The notes: generated from the letters alone by a model not told the origin. 61,336 nt of DNA from an uncultured Oleiphilus sp. (GCA_913020495.1 CAJWBJ010000008.1:1-61336), one strand, 5' to 3'. Counted from the first letter of the stretch, positions 26,878 through 36,234 are shown. Translations and numbers: made by a program.

Positions 26878-27600
26878 ATGAAAAAGTTAATTTTGGGTAT
26901 ACTTGATTGTGATGACTTATCACCGGAATTACGGGGTGACTACCATTGTTATACGTGTATGTTCAAAACCTTGTTCGAGCCTGTGCATAGCACAATAGAA
27001 TATCGCCGTTACGATGTTCAAAAAAACAAATTGCCCAATGAAGTTAATGAATGTGATGCTTATCTAATCACCGGTAGTAAAACGGGGGTTTATGACGACA
27101 AGGCTTGGATAGAAACCTTAAAAACTTTCATTCAAAAAGCGTATGCACAAGAAGTTAAGTTAGTGGGCTTGTGTTTTGGGCATCAGATCCTGGCAGATTC
27201 TCTTGGAGGTAAAGCCGAAAAATCTGATAAAGGCTGGGGGGTTGGGGCAATGGTTAGCCAAGGCGTTGAGCTTGCGGATTGGATGCCTGATAAACTTGAT
27301 TCCATATGCTTATTGTATAGCCATCAAGACCAAGTGACGCGGTTACCACCAAAATCACAATTACTATTTACCAGTGACTTTTGCCAATACTCTGCTTTTT
27401 ATATACCTGATAGGGTGTTAGCTTTTCAAGGTCACCCTGAGTTTACGGTAGACTATTGTCACCGCTTAATGTTTATACGGCAGTCTCGTTATGCAGAAGG
27501 CCAGTACGCGCAGGCGGTGAAATCACTAGAGAAAACACTTCATAGTGATGTGCTGGCAAGCTGGATTATTAACTTTGTACAGGTTGGGGAACGCCAATGA
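26878..27600 (+). CDS. Class I glutamine amidotransferase-like protein
   Basis: A 240-residue GATase1 protein with catalytic Cys99 (GLCFGHQIL) and the His186/Glu188 pair in FQGHPEF. It resembles GMP synthase-like amidotransferases that stand alone, some of which act on gamma-glutamyl compounds. No synthetase partner is fused. Its stop overlaps the avtA start by 4 bases (ATGA), so the two genes are translationally coupled. Confidence 0.82.
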   Translation: MKKLILGILDCDDLSPELRGDYHCYTCMFKTLFEPVHSTIEYRRYDVQKNKLPNEVNECDAYLITGSKTGVYDDKAWIETLKTFIQKAYAQEVKLVGLCFGHQILADSLGGKAEKSDKGWGVGAMVSQGVELADWMPDKLDSICLLYSHQDQVTRLPPKSQLLFTSDFCQYSAFYIPDRVLAFQGHPEFTVDYCHRLMFIRQSRYAEGQYAQAVKSLEKTLHSDVLASWIINFVQVGERQ

Positions 27601-28877
27601 AACTTTCAAATTTTGGTGAGAAGTTTACCTCTCAAGCGGGTATTACATCCTTGATGGATGACTTGGGGAATGCACTTTCGTCTGGGTCAGATATGATTAT
27701 GATGGGAGGTGGAAACCCAGCACATATTCCTGAGGTTCAAGCTGTATTCAAAAAGCGATTAAGTGATATTTTAGCGTCGAAGCAAGACTTTCAGCGTCTT
27801 ATCGGTATCTATGATCCTCCTCAAGGGAGCATAGAGTTTGTAAAATCGATGTGCCAGTTATTAAATGATCAATATGGCTGGGGCTTAGGTCCAGAAAATA
27901 TTGCGCTTACCAACGGTAGTCAAGCGGCATTTTTTATGCTATTTAATTTATTTGCGGGCGATTTTTCAGATGGAAGCCAAAAACAGATTCAACTCCCATT
28001 AGCGCCGGAATATATTGGTTACTCCGATGCGGGTTTAGTGGATAAATTCTTCAAAGCTAACCGGCCCACTATTGACCACTTGGACTCACACACATTTAAA
28101 TACCATATTGATTTTGAACAATATAAGGCGCCTTCTTCTGTATTTTCAACAACGGGCGCAATTTGTGTCTCAAGACCAACCAATCCAACAGGTAATGTTC
28201 TAACCGATGACGAAGTCAGCCGATTGGATGCGTTAGCAAAGCGACATGATGTGCCCTTAATTATAGACGGGGCCTACGGTACACCTTTTCCTAATTTAAT
28301 ATTTACTCAAGCGCAGCCTGTTTGGAATGAGAACACCATTCTTTGCTTAAGTTTGTCGAAATTTGGTTTACCTGCGGCTCGAACAGGCATCGTAGTCGCT
28401 GAGGAAAAAGTAATTAAAGCACTCTCTGGTGTAAATGCCATTATGAATCTGGCAACGGGGAGTTTTGGCAGTATGCTGGCTCATGATTTGGTCAAGACAA
28501 AAGAAATAATTCGCCTGAGTAATGACGTTGTTCGTCCTTACTATCTAGAAAAAGCGCAAAAAGCCGAATGCTTACTAAAAACAAAGTTAGAGGGGTTGCC
28601 GTATGCCTTACATAAAATAGAAGGGGCTATGTTTTTATGGCTTTGGTTAAAAGATTGTCCTGTTAGTAATCAAGAGCTGTATGAACGTTTAAAGGCGAAA
28701 GGGGTATTGGTTGTTTCAGGTCACCACTTCTTTCCTGGTCTTGATTCTGTTGACGATGCGACTTGGCAGCATAAGAAGGAATGCTTGCGCATCACTTATT
28801 CACAGGATGAAGCGTTGGTAGAAAAAGGTTTAAGTATTATCGCGCAAGAGATTCATCAGGCTTATCAGGAGAAATAA
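27597..28877 (+). CDS. avtA: Valine-pyruvate aminotransferase AvtA
   Basis: A 426-residue class I/II aminotransferase closely resembling E. coli AvtA, which interconverts valine and pyruvate with 2-ketoisovalerate and alanine. Conserved blocks are GGGNPAHIPE, LTNGSQAAFF, CVSRPTNPTGN, IIDGAYGTPFP, and LSLSKFGLPAARTG with PLP Lys255, and the VSGHHFFPGL block near the C-terminus. It starts inside the end of the amidotransferase gene and ends directly before the thioesterase gene. Confidence 0.92.
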   Translation: MKLSNFGEKFTSQAGITSLMDDLGNALSSGSDMIMMGGGNPAHIPEVQAVFKKRLSDILASKQDFQRLIGIYDPPQGSIEFVKSMCQLLNDQYGWGLGPENIALTNGSQAAFFMLFNLFAGDFSDGSQKQIQLPLAPEYIGYSDAGLVDKFFKANRPTIDHLDSHTFKYHIDFEQYKAPSSVFSTTGAICVSRPTNPTGNVLTDDEVSRLDALAKRHDVPLIIDGAYGTPFPNLIFTQAQPVWNENTILCLSLSKFGLPAARTGIVVAEEKVIKALSGVNAIMNLATGSFGSMLAHDLVKTKEIIRLSNDVVRPYYLEKAQKAECLLKTKLEGLPYALHKIEGAMFLWLWLKDCPVSNQELYERLKAKGVLVVSGHHFFPGLDSVDDATWQHKKECLRITYSQDEALVEKGLSIIAQEIHQAYQEK

Positions 28878-29375
28878 ATGTCAAAACTGCCCGCTAAAAC
28901 CGTCAATGATTCTGCCATTGAAGGGCATATATATAAAGTATTTCCAAATGATTTAAATGCGCATGGCACTGCATTTGGAGGAATGATTATGGCTAAGTGT
29001 GATCGCCTATCTTTAGTGGTTGCAGAACGTCACAGTAGTCATGTTTGTGTGACCGTCTCAGTCGACTCAATCCATTTTATGGCGCCCGCTAAAGAGAATG
29101 ATACGTTAATATTTAAAGTATCAATTAATCGAGCATGGAATTCATCCATGGAAATTGGTGTAAAAGTGGTGGCTGAAAATAGTTACACAAGAGAGAAAAG
29201 GCATATTCTATCTGCCTATTTTACATTTGTAGCGTTGAACGATGATAATAAGTCGGTTCAGGTTCCTCAGATTATCGCTGAAACAGATGAACAAGAGAGA
29301 CGGTATCAACAAGCCTCCATAAGGCGTCAAGCGCGACTACAAACAATGGATGCTTTAAATGCCTATAAAACATAG
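28878..29375 (+). CDS. Acyl-CoA thioesterase (YciA/BACH type, hotdog fold)
   Basis: A 165-residue hotdog-fold thioesterase that hydrolyses acyl-CoA. The pattern VFPNDLNAHGTAFGGMIMAKCDRLSLVVAERHS with the catalytic Asn/His and GG turn, followed by VSVDSIHFMAPAKENDTL, is typical of YciA and BACH enzymes. Its ATG starts on the base after the avtA stop, so it is the third gene of that operon. Confidence 0.88.
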   Translation: MSKLPAKTVNDSAIEGHIYKVFPNDLNAHGTAFGGMIMAKCDRLSLVVAERHSSHVCVTVSVDSIHFMAPAKENDTLIFKVSINRAWNSSMEIGVKVVAENSYTREKRHILSAYFTFVALNDDNKSVQVPQIIAETDEQERRYQQASIRRQARLQTMDALNAYKT

Positions 29376-29400
29376 CTTAGTAAGATTTAATTTTCTGAAA

Positions 29401-30405
29401 TTAATTCATTAAAAACTCACGCTTATATTGCAAAGGCGCTTTTCCATGCCAATGAGTAAATGCGCGTGAAAAAGTGCTTTGCTCGCTATACCCTAAAAGC
29501 AAAGCGACTTCTGCCAATGTAAGCTTATCATCACTTAAATACTTTAAAGCCATTGATTTTCGAATGTCTTTTAACACATTTCGATAGATTCTATTTTTAT
29601 CTTTAAGTCGTCGGTGCAGGGTTCGCGTTGAGATGTTGAGCTGGCTTGCAATGACCGCTGCCTCGGCCTTACCTTCATGTAAACAACGAATAATAGTGTC
29701 TCGTAATTCGACGATAAATATATCGTCTTCGGGGAGGTGGTTCAGTAACTCTTCTGCCTGTTTACCCAATAGATCATGTAAGGTTTGGTCTTTATGAGGA
29801 ATAGATAAGCTTAGGTCGCTAATTTGAAATGATAGCGATAGCTTTTTCTGGTTTGATAATATCGGACAAGCAAAAAAATTTTCATAAATAGTTAGGTGTT
29901 TTTCATTGATGTTTTGAGTAAAGGTGACCTCAACTAAATTTAAGTCGTTAGGCGAAATAATTTCACGAGTGATGTTAATCATGGATGCTAAGAGTAGTTC
30001 ATCCGATAACTGGCTGGAATATCCAAGATCCGGGTTCCATATCAGGCTTAGACTTTTATTATCTATCTGCTTGATATCTGCTTGACTACCAGCATAAATA
30101 AGACGTTGAAATCGTTTAAAACAAAGTAGCGCCTCGCCTAAATTACGGCTGGTGCGAAATAAATAGCCCAGTACTCCACAGTGTGCCACCTGAACACAGC
30201 GGCCAATCTCTAAACCAAGTGCAGGGGTATCTAATTCTGTTGATAGCTCATCGAGCAAGTCCCACCATTGCTTGAATGACATATGCTGCTTTAGAGCTAA
30301 TTCATCCAATAATTTCTGATAACTTGGCAACTCAATTCGGTTGACCTTCAAATAATGTTGCAGAAAACCGATGACATCTCTGGTAATAAAAAAATCGTTA
30401 AGCAT
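29401..30405 (-). CDS. AraC family regulator with arabinose-binding-like N-terminal domain
   Basis: A 334-residue regulator. The C-terminal about 100 residues have two HTH motifs (AAVIASQLNISTRTLHRRLKD and LTLAEVALLLGYSEQSTFSRAF), and the N-terminal about 200 residues resemble the PF12625 group (ArgR/OruR-like) that responds to small ligands. It is divergent from the fatty acid hydroxylase-like gene, with about 90-155 bases between starts, so it may regulate it. Ligand unknown. Confidence 0.88.
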   Translation of the reverse strand: MLNDFFITRDVIGFLQHYLKVNRIELPSYQKLLDELALKQHMSFKQWWDLLDELSTELDTPALGLEIGRCVQVAHCGVLGYLFRTSRNLGEALLCFKRFQRLIYAGSQADIKQIDNKSLSLIWNPDLGYSSQLSDELLLASMINITREIISPNDLNLVEVTFTQNINEKHLTIYENFFACPILSNQKKLSLSFQISDLSLSIPHKDQTLHDLLGKQAEELLNHLPEDDIFIVELRDTIIRCLHEGKAEAAVIASQLNISTRTLHRRLKDKNRIYRNVLKDIRKSMALKYLSDDKLTLAEVALLLGYSEQSTFSRAFTHWHGKAPLQYKREFLMN

Positions 30406-30559
30406 GGTTATATCAACTGATTATAGTGATCTACATTAGTTTTATTTGGCGCAGATAGTTAAAAAATAGATTGATTAGGCCAATAATAGTCATCAAATGT
30501 TGATTAAACTAGTTTCAGTTGAATATAAATATGTGAGTTTGATAATAAACGAGAATTGT

Positions 30560-31459
30560 ATGGCTGATTTAATGCACGCACTGGGTTTTATCCTAACTTT
30601 TGGAATATTTTTTGTTGGAGTAATCATTCTTGAAGCATGGTACTGGAGGCGTAAAGGTCGTCCTGAAGCTTATAATTTTAAAGAAACCATCGCCAACATT
30701 AGTACAGGTGGTTTGTATAAAATTATTGACGGTATTGCAGTTGCTCTATTTATTCAGTACTTCTATGAATATGTGCAGCAGTTTGGGTTTCAATATACGA
30801 CTAATGATGGTTTTCTTAGTGTTTTGTTTATTTTTTTAGCCGTTGATTTTTTCTTTTATATTTATCACTTTTCAATGCATAAGGTGCGTTGGTTATGGGC
30901 CATCCATGTTACGCATCATTCCTCAAAAATCATGAACTTTTCAACAGCGTTACGTCAGAATTTTTTAATGGATCTAAACTTTGGCTGGGTAATGTGGTGG
31001 ATACCACTAGCGGTTATAGGGTTTGATAAAAACTGGACGCTGATCGCAATTGAATTAAATCTGGCTTATCAATTCTTTATTCATACTGAAATGGTCGATA
31101 AACTTTCCAAACCTTATGAGTTTATTTTTAATACGCCGTCTCACCATCGTGTGCATCATGGTTGCAAACCCGAACAAATTGATACCAACTTTGGTGGTGT
31201 GTTGATTATCTGGGATCGACTGTTTGGGACTTTTGTTGATGAGCGTTCGGTTGGTAAAATTGAATATGGTTTAACTAGCCGCCAACCAAAAACGTTAAAT
31301 CCGCTTCGTTTGAATCTGGACGAATTTTTTCAAATGCTGAAAGATGTGATGACTTATCGTGACTACAAAATTCTTTATAAATCACCTTCTTATGTTGAAG
31401 AGAAATATGACGCTGACCCTGAGCGAACAATACCTAGCAAGACGATTAACTCAATGTAG
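30560..31459 (+). CDS. Sterol desaturase / fatty acid hydroxylase family protein
   Basis: A 299-residue integral membrane di-iron enzyme family member. Histidine motifs are visible: HFSMH, HVTHH and HHRVHH, as expected for metal ligands, with several hydrophobic helices. Substrates in this family include sterols, carotenoids and lipid tails; none can be assigned. I chose the ATG at 30560 over 30497, since the upstream 21 codons are polar and lack a better ribosome site; both are in frame. It is divergent from the AraC gene. Confidence 0.85.
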   Translation: MADLMHALGFILTFGIFFVGVIILEAWYWRRKGRPEAYNFKETIANISTGGLYKIIDGIAVALFIQYFYEYVQQFGFQYTTNDGFLSVLFIFLAVDFFFYIYHFSMHKVRWLWAIHVTHHSSKIMNFSTALRQNFLMDLNFGWVMWWIPLAVIGFDKNWTLIAIELNLAYQFFIHTEMVDKLSKPYEFIFNTPSHHRVHHGCKPEQIDTNFGGVLIIWDRLFGTFVDERSVGKIEYGLTSRQPKTLNPLRLNLDEFFQMLKDVMTYRDYKILYKSPSYVEEKYDADPERTIPSKTINSM

Positions 31460-31513
31460 TGGCTTGTTATTACTAGAGTTGAAAATAGTTTCATAGTTTC
31501 AGCGAGTTAAATC

Positions 31514-31565
31514 ATCAGACACATAGTTAAGTTATCAGGCACTATGTTATCGTAAGGACACGATA
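31514..31565 (+). promoter_or_regulatory. Tandem repeat and small inverted repeat upstream of the Crp-like gene
   Basis: ATCAGACACATAGTTAA (31514-31530) and ATCAGGCACTATGTTAT (31534-31550) are near repeats with a 20-base period, followed by TATCGT-N6-ACGATA (31548-31565), ending 23 bases before the regulator start. They look like operators. Confidence 0.4.
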
Positions 31566-31588
31566 TATCTTTTGTCAGGAATGGATTA

Positions 31589-32188
31589 ATGACTGATTAT
31601 AGTTTGACTGAAGCTCATGAACGCTTGAAAAAAGTATTTGAGAATCAGCTAAAAACACCAATTAATTGCTGGGATTCCCTAGCAAGTAAATTTTATTTTC
31701 GTGAAATGGCGGCGCAAGAGCACTGGATAAAAGCCGGTGACTTTTGTGTTGAGCTTTGTTTTATTCTTAAAGGTTTATTTCGGGTCTATTATATAGATCA
31801 ATCAGGAAATGAAGTGAATCAGCATTTCTATCAAGCAAATGAAGTCTTTGCACCAGTCAGTGCCATTATTAGTGATGAGCCTTGTCAGTACTTTGTCGAA
31901 GTTCTTGAACCTACTCAATTAATGTTAGCCGACTACAATGATCTTTATGATATTGGAGCAGAAAATCCGGAGTGGTTGCGTTTAGAAATCAAATTACTGC
32001 AAACTGTCTTTGTTAAAAACGCCCGTAGGGAAGCACAACTGCTTTTGGGAAATGCGGAGCAACGCTACAAATGGTTTTGTAAGCAGTATCCAGAATTAGT
32101 TAAAAAATTACCGCAGTATCATATTGCTTCATTTCTTGGCATTACGCCTGTTTCACTTTCAAGGTTACGAAAAAACATAGGTGCTTGA
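31589..32188 (+). CDS. Crp/Fnr family regulator
   Basis: A 199-residue protein with an N-terminal cyclic-nucleotide-binding-like barrel (EHWIKAGDFCVELCFILKGLFRVYYID) and a short C-terminal HTH (HIASFLGITPVSLSRLRKN). It lacks the cysteine set of Fnr. The same-strand neighbours, an ABM protein and an exported beta-barrel-like protein, may be targets. Signal unknown. Start is an ATG at 31589 with a modest AGGAA ribosome site. Confidence 0.85.
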   Translation: MTDYSLTEAHERLKKVFENQLKTPINCWDSLASKFYFREMAAQEHWIKAGDFCVELCFILKGLFRVYYIDQSGNEVNQHFYQANEVFAPVSAIISDEPCQYFVEVLEPTQLMLADYNDLYDIGAENPEWLRLEIKLLQTVFVKNARREAQLLLGNAEQRYKWFCKQYPELVKKLPQYHIASFLGITPVSLSRLRKNIGA

Positions 32189-32246
32189 AGCCATTAATAC
32201 GCCCAACCTTATTATTACTTAAACTATTTACATAAAAAGGTATTCA

Positions 32247-32552
32247 ATGTTTGCCGTTATTTTTAGAGCTAAACCAGCCGTTCAAGATGAGGCATACGGA
32301 AAAACTGTTTCAAAGATGAGAGAGCTTGCTTTTGAAAAATATGGTTGTCTGGATTTTATTGCTGTAACGGAAGGTGATCAGGAAATTGCCATATCCTATT
32401 GGGAGAGTGAGAAGGCTATCAAACGCTGGAAGCAGGACTCAGAGCACACCATAGCGCAAGAACAAGGTCGAGCTCACTGGTATGAGTCTTATACCGTACA
32501 AGTCGTCGAAATTAAACGTGAATATAGCTATAACTCGAATGAAAAACACTGA
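32247..32552 (+). CDS. ABM-domain protein
   Basis: A 101-residue ABM-fold protein: FAVIFRAKP start, GCLDFIAVTEGDQEIAISYWESEKAIKRWKQDSEH middle, and a YTVQVVEI final strand. Close to the YdhR/ABM group that may act on small substrates or heme. It lies 58 bases after the Crp-like gene and overlaps the start of the next gene by 14 bases. Confidence 0.8.
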   Translation: MFAVIFRAKPAVQDEAYGKTVSKMRELAFEKYGCLDFIAVTEGDQEIAISYWESEKAIKRWKQDSEHTIAQEQGRAHWYESYTVQVVEIKREYSYNSNEKH

Positions 32553-33603
32553 TTGTCGTGTCAAATTACTAATTCGTTGTCTGATTCTTATTTTTACATC
32601 GTTGTTACCTGCAATTGGCTTGGGATCTTTAATCAAACCCTCACCATATTTATTGTACGAAGATGCCCCCTACGAAAACGTATCATCAACTCAGTCCATT
32701 AATAAAAATAAGAAGCCAGAAGTGTCGTCAGTTATATCAGAGTCGGCTGACTGGTTGATTAATAAGCGTAATGAGTGGTCGGGGATGATTGGTGATACAG
32801 GTGGTCAACTGGATAGTTTCTTTGCCGGGCAAGAAGTCGAAAGTGTAAATAATGGTAGTTTTTTAAGGCTAGGGTTTGAAAATAAATTTTCAAAACAAGG
32901 TGAAATATCATTTGATCCGGTTTTCAGGTTTAAGTTAGATTTACCGACTTTAAAAAAACGCCTCAAATTAGTCGTTGAAAGTAACGTTCCTGAGCAAAAA
33001 ACATTAAGTGAAACAAACTTAGAGCATTCTCTAGCAAATGAAGAAAGGGCAAGCTCAACGACAACCGGCGCCCTTCAACTTATATTTGATTCAGCTCAAA
33101 AATGGAAAGCGTCAACGTCGATTGGTGTCAGACTTAAAAATCCCCCCAACCCATTCTGGCGGACCAGATTTAAACGTCGCTGGCAAATAGGGCATGACTG
33201 GAATTTTAGTGCCTTACAAAGTATGTATTATTTCCATAATGATGGTTGGGGTGAAACAACTCAGCTAATCTTTGAAAAACCGATCCATACTTATTTTTTT
33301 ACATCAAAAAGTGAGGCAAGGTGGCAGCATGATGAGCGAATTATGGAGCTTTCCCAAGTCTACTCAATTAAAAAGAAATTAAGCAAGATAAGAGCGATAA
33401 AATACAATTTAGGCTTATTGGCTGAGAATCAGCCTAATGTCAACGTGACAGACTACTATGTGAATGCGATATATCGACGACTGATTTACGAAGACTGGTT
33501 ATTTTATGAAGTGACGCCAGAATTACTATTTCCAAGAAGTGATAACTTCAAGCCTAATCCATCAGTACTTTTTAGATTGGAAGTGGTTTTTTCAGACTTC
33601 TGA
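32539..33603 (+). CDS. Exported protein of unknown function, beta-rich, probably outer membrane
   Basis: A 354-residue protein. I chose the ATG at 32539 because it starts a clear signal peptide (basic start, hydrophobic LLIRCLILIFTSLLPAIG, about 1-28); an in-frame start at 32482 would bury that signal after 19 residues. The mature part is rich in alternating polar/apolar strands and ends in phenylalanine (VVFSDF), as in outer-membrane barrels. No family is recognised. It overlaps the ABM gene by 14 bases, so it is cotranscribed with it. Confidence 0.6.
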   Translation: MKNTDCRVKLLIRCLILIFTSLLPAIGLGSLIKPSPYLLYEDAPYENVSSTQSINKNKKPEVSSVISESADWLINKRNEWSGMIGDTGGQLDSFFAGQEVESVNNGSFLRLGFENKFSKQGEISFDPVFRFKLDLPTLKKRLKLVVESNVPEQKTLSETNLEHSLANEERASSTTTGALQLIFDSAQKWKASTSIGVRLKNPPNPFWRTRFKRRWQIGHDWNFSALQSMYYFHNDGWGETTQLIFEKPIHTYFFTSKSEARWQHDERIMELSQVYSIKKKLSKIRAIKYNLGLLAENQPNVNVTDYYVNAIYRRLIYEDWLFYEVTPELLFPRSDNFKPNPSVLFRLEVVFSDF

Positions 33604-33623
33604 GGCTTCTTTCTGAAGCCTCA
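33601..33623 (+). terminator. Possible terminator after the exported protein gene
   Basis: TGAGGCTTC (33601-33609) pairs with GAAGCCTCA (33615-33623) around a 5-base loop. The stem includes the stop codon. The following T-run is broken (TATAGTTATTTTC). It sits between convergent genes. Confidence 0.6.
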
Positions 33624-33644
33624 TATAGTTATTTTCTTTAAGGT

Positions 33645-33968
33645 TTATGAGTTCGATGCGACACTTGTTAGTGAGCATTCTGTTTTAGTGCGGTCTCTAA
33701 TGGAATCCAAGAGCGTATCATCGCGTTCATACTCTGTAATTAGTTCGTCAAATGCATCGAAGTTGTCATCGTTTAAGCCAAAACTTTCTTCAATACGAAT
33801 TAACTCCGCTTCTTTCTTTATGATGTCACTATGGAAATTTATATCTGCGCATTGGTATAAAACACTGTAATCAGCATATTGCGACTTGGTCATTAAGGCA
33901 TCAGCCCAAGTTTGGCTTGATAAAACTACTAACGAAATACTTAACATTTTGGTTAAGGATTTAATCAT
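33645..33968 (-). CDS. Small exported protein of unknown function
   Basis: A 107-residue protein with a signal peptide (about 1-22, cleavage likely after TWA-DA). The mature part is acidic and helical with two Cys (QCAD and TECS), which could form a disulfide. No family recognised. It is a single gene, convergent with the beta-rich exported protein gene. Confidence 0.6.
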   Translation of the reverse strand: MIKSLTKMLSISLVVLSSQTWADALMTKSQYADYSVLYQCADINFHSDIIKKEAELIRIEESFGLNDDNFDAFDELITEYERDDTLLDSIRDRTKTECSLTSVASNS

Positions 33969-34230
33969 TCAGATCTCCAGTGTTGGTTTGATTCAATATT
34001 GGTTTAACTAAATATTAGTTCAATGTTATGTGCCAAAATTACGAGCGAAATTGTAGTTGAATATCCTGTAAACAGGGTTACATTTAGTTGTAAAGGGGTA
34101 ACTGCTTGTATCGGTTTGTAATAAGGTGGCTCAGGTTAATAGCCTTAAGAAAATTCTGGAAAATAAGCTCGATATATTCAAAGTAACTCGTCTACACTAT
34201 AAACACCTTCCTTAATTATAAGTTGATGCA

Positions 34231-35466
34231 GTGTCTATATTTTCGACTATTTGGCGTATTTCCCCTCTTTTACTGGTCGTGTTTTCCTACGCATTGGTGG
34301 ACTCTTCTGTTCTGGGTTTGATTGACATTAACGTGCTCAGAGCGATGCCTTATCTAATGGGGGGCGTGCTGTTATGTTTTGCGGCGATGTTTAACCGAAG
34401 CCGTTTTATCGCCCCTATTGTGATTACTTTATTTGTTTACTGGTTCATACGTACACGCTTGCAATCACCTTTGAGTCAGCCGGAGATACAAAGCCTGTTT
34501 GTCGGGGTGAATATCTTGTTCTGTTGTCAGTTAATGTTCAGTGCGTTGATGCCTGAGAAAGGTTTGATGACACGTTTAGGCTTTGTTTTCTTACTGGTTT
34601 TGGGCGCAGGAGACTTAATGCTATGGCTTTGGGGGAGCACGTCCTCCTGGATGCTTATATGGCAAGAAATTAAACTTCCTGATTATTTTACCTTTACTGA
34701 ACATTATTGGCTGACAAGTTTAATATTGCTTAGTCATGGAGTGACGTTATTGGTTCTGGGTTTGATCGCTTTATGGAAACGAAGTGCGGCTGAATACGCA
34801 TTACTTCTTACATGGTTCGTAGGTTTTGTCGTGTTTGTGGATTTTGCGACATCAGAAGTTTCATCACTTGGTTTTACCGGTCTTTTGTTAGCCTTGTTTA
34901 TACTTTTTCAGCAAAGTAATTATCAGGTGACGTATATGGATGCCTTAACGGGTATTCCAAGTCGACGTTCAATGGAGGACTATTTACCCACTTTAGGTAA
35001 ACGTTATGCCGTTGCGATGCTTGATGTGGATCACTTCAAAAAATTCAATGACACCTACGGACACGATGTGGGAGATCAGGTACTCAAAATGGTCGCAAGT
35101 AGAATTCATCAGGTTACTGGAGGAGGGAAGGCATTCCGTTACGGTGGTGAAGAGTTTATGGTGATCTTTAATCGTAGTGATGCCAATGGGTGTTATGTGC
35201 ATCTGGAAGCAGTGAGAGAATCGATACAACACTATAAGATGACCTTGCGAAGCGATGATCGAGAACCGGACAAAATAAAAGGAAAAGAGCAGAGAGGGAA
35301 TACTAAAGATGCTAAAGAAACTTCGATCTCTGTAACCATCAGTATCGGCATTTCAAATTCAGGGGCAGGTTTAAGTACAAAAGATGTGATCAAACTTGCA
35401 GATCAAAACCTGTACAAAGCAAAACAAGGAGGGCGTAACTGCACAGTTAAGCCAGAGTTGAGTTAA
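34231..35466 (+). CDS. Diguanylate cyclase with N-terminal membrane domain
   Basis: A 411-residue protein with an N-terminal membrane part of about seven helices (to about residue 226) and a C-terminal GGDEF domain that makes c-di-GMP. The active motif is GGEEF at 305-309, with metal Asp265. The residues before it are TGGGKAF, so the RxxD inhibitory site is absent. A basic, charged insert (about 345-370) interrupts the domain end. It starts at GTG. It may raise the c-di-GMP that the PilZ protein in this window binds; that link is inference. Confidence 0.85.
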   Translation: MSIFSTIWRISPLLLVVFSYALVDSSVLGLIDINVLRAMPYLMGGVLLCFAAMFNRSRFIAPIVITLFVYWFIRTRLQSPLSQPEIQSLFVGVNILFCCQLMFSALMPEKGLMTRLGFVFLLVLGAGDLMLWLWGSTSSWMLIWQEIKLPDYFTFTEHYWLTSLILLSHGVTLLVLGLIALWKRSAAEYALLLTWFVGFVVFVDFATSEVSSLGFTGLLLALFILFQQSNYQVTYMDALTGIPSRRSMEDYLPTLGKRYAVAMLDVDHFKKFNDTYGHDVGDQVLKMVASRIHQVTGGGKAFRYGGEEFMVIFNRSDANGCYVHLEAVRESIQHYKMTLRSDDREPDKIKGKEQRGNTKDAKETSISVTISIGISNSGAGLSTKDVIKLADQNLYKAKQGGRNCTVKPELS

Positions 35467-35640
35467 AAGAATTAAGCAGTTTTTAAACTATTTTAGTAAA
35501 TGTGAAGATGCAAACATGCCCAGCCTTTTTTCCCAGAGGAAAGCATTCTCAGCGCGAGCAGTCAAAGGTAAGGATGCAGGCCTCTATTTCAGACCAATTT
35601 TTCTTTATCTATTGTCGCCCAAAAATAAATGCTTGTGGGT

Positions 35641-36234
35641 TTAAACGATCATCAAAAGCGTGGATGCCAGTAGTAGTCCTGCCATACAATAGTTGAAGTA
35701 CTTTGTTTTTGATGGGCTACTCAGGAAAACTTGAAGTTGTTGGCCAGCATAGGTCCAAATACTTACTGAAGGTATATTAATTACGGCAAATACTAGAGAT
35801 ACAAGCAAGATGCCGTGCCAAGTAGCAGAAACGTTGTAAACACTAACAGCCGTGAATGCCATCGACCAGGCTTTTGGGTTGATCCATTGAAAATTGGCAG
35901 CTGCCAAAAAGCTCAAGGGTTTATAGTCATCTAATGAGTTATTGCTTGCTGGTCGACTCATGGCAATCTTCATAGCCAGATAAATTAAATATACGATACA
36001 AGCTGACTTCAATATTTGATGGGCCACAGGGTATGTGGTGAATATTTCCATTAACCCGATACCAATCAGGGCTACCATTACACTAAACCCCAATACGACG
36101 CCAAGCATGTGAGGAATCGTACGTATGAAACCAACATTGGCGCCTGAAGTCATCAGCATAATATTATTAGGGCCAGGCGAAACGGTCGAAACAAGCGCAA
36201 AAGTCATTAATCCTAAGAGTTGTTGGGACTCCAT
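35641..36234 (-). CDS. LysE/RhtB family amino acid exporter
   Basis: A 197-residue membrane protein with the family start TVSPGPNNIMLMTSGANVG and about six helices; FQWINPKAW is the typical second block. It exports an amino acid or homoserine-like compound. It is divergent from an Lrp/AsnC gene, which very likely controls it; such LysE-Lrp pairs are common. Confidence 0.88.
   Translation of the reverse strand: MESQQLLGLMTFALVSTVSPGPNNIMLMTSGANVGFIRTIPHMLGVVLGFSVMVALIGIGLMEIFTTYPVAHQILKSACIVYLIYLAMKIAMSRPASNNSLDDYKPLSFLAAANFQWINPKAWSMAFTAVSVYNVSATWHGILLVSLVFAVINIPSVSIWTYAGQQLQVFLSSPSKTKYFNYCMAGLLLASTLLMIV

Noticed and set aside
32482-32538. Upstream in-frame start for the exported protein gene
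   Set aside because: It would place 19 polar residues ahead of a clear signal peptide and deepen the overlap with the ABM gene.
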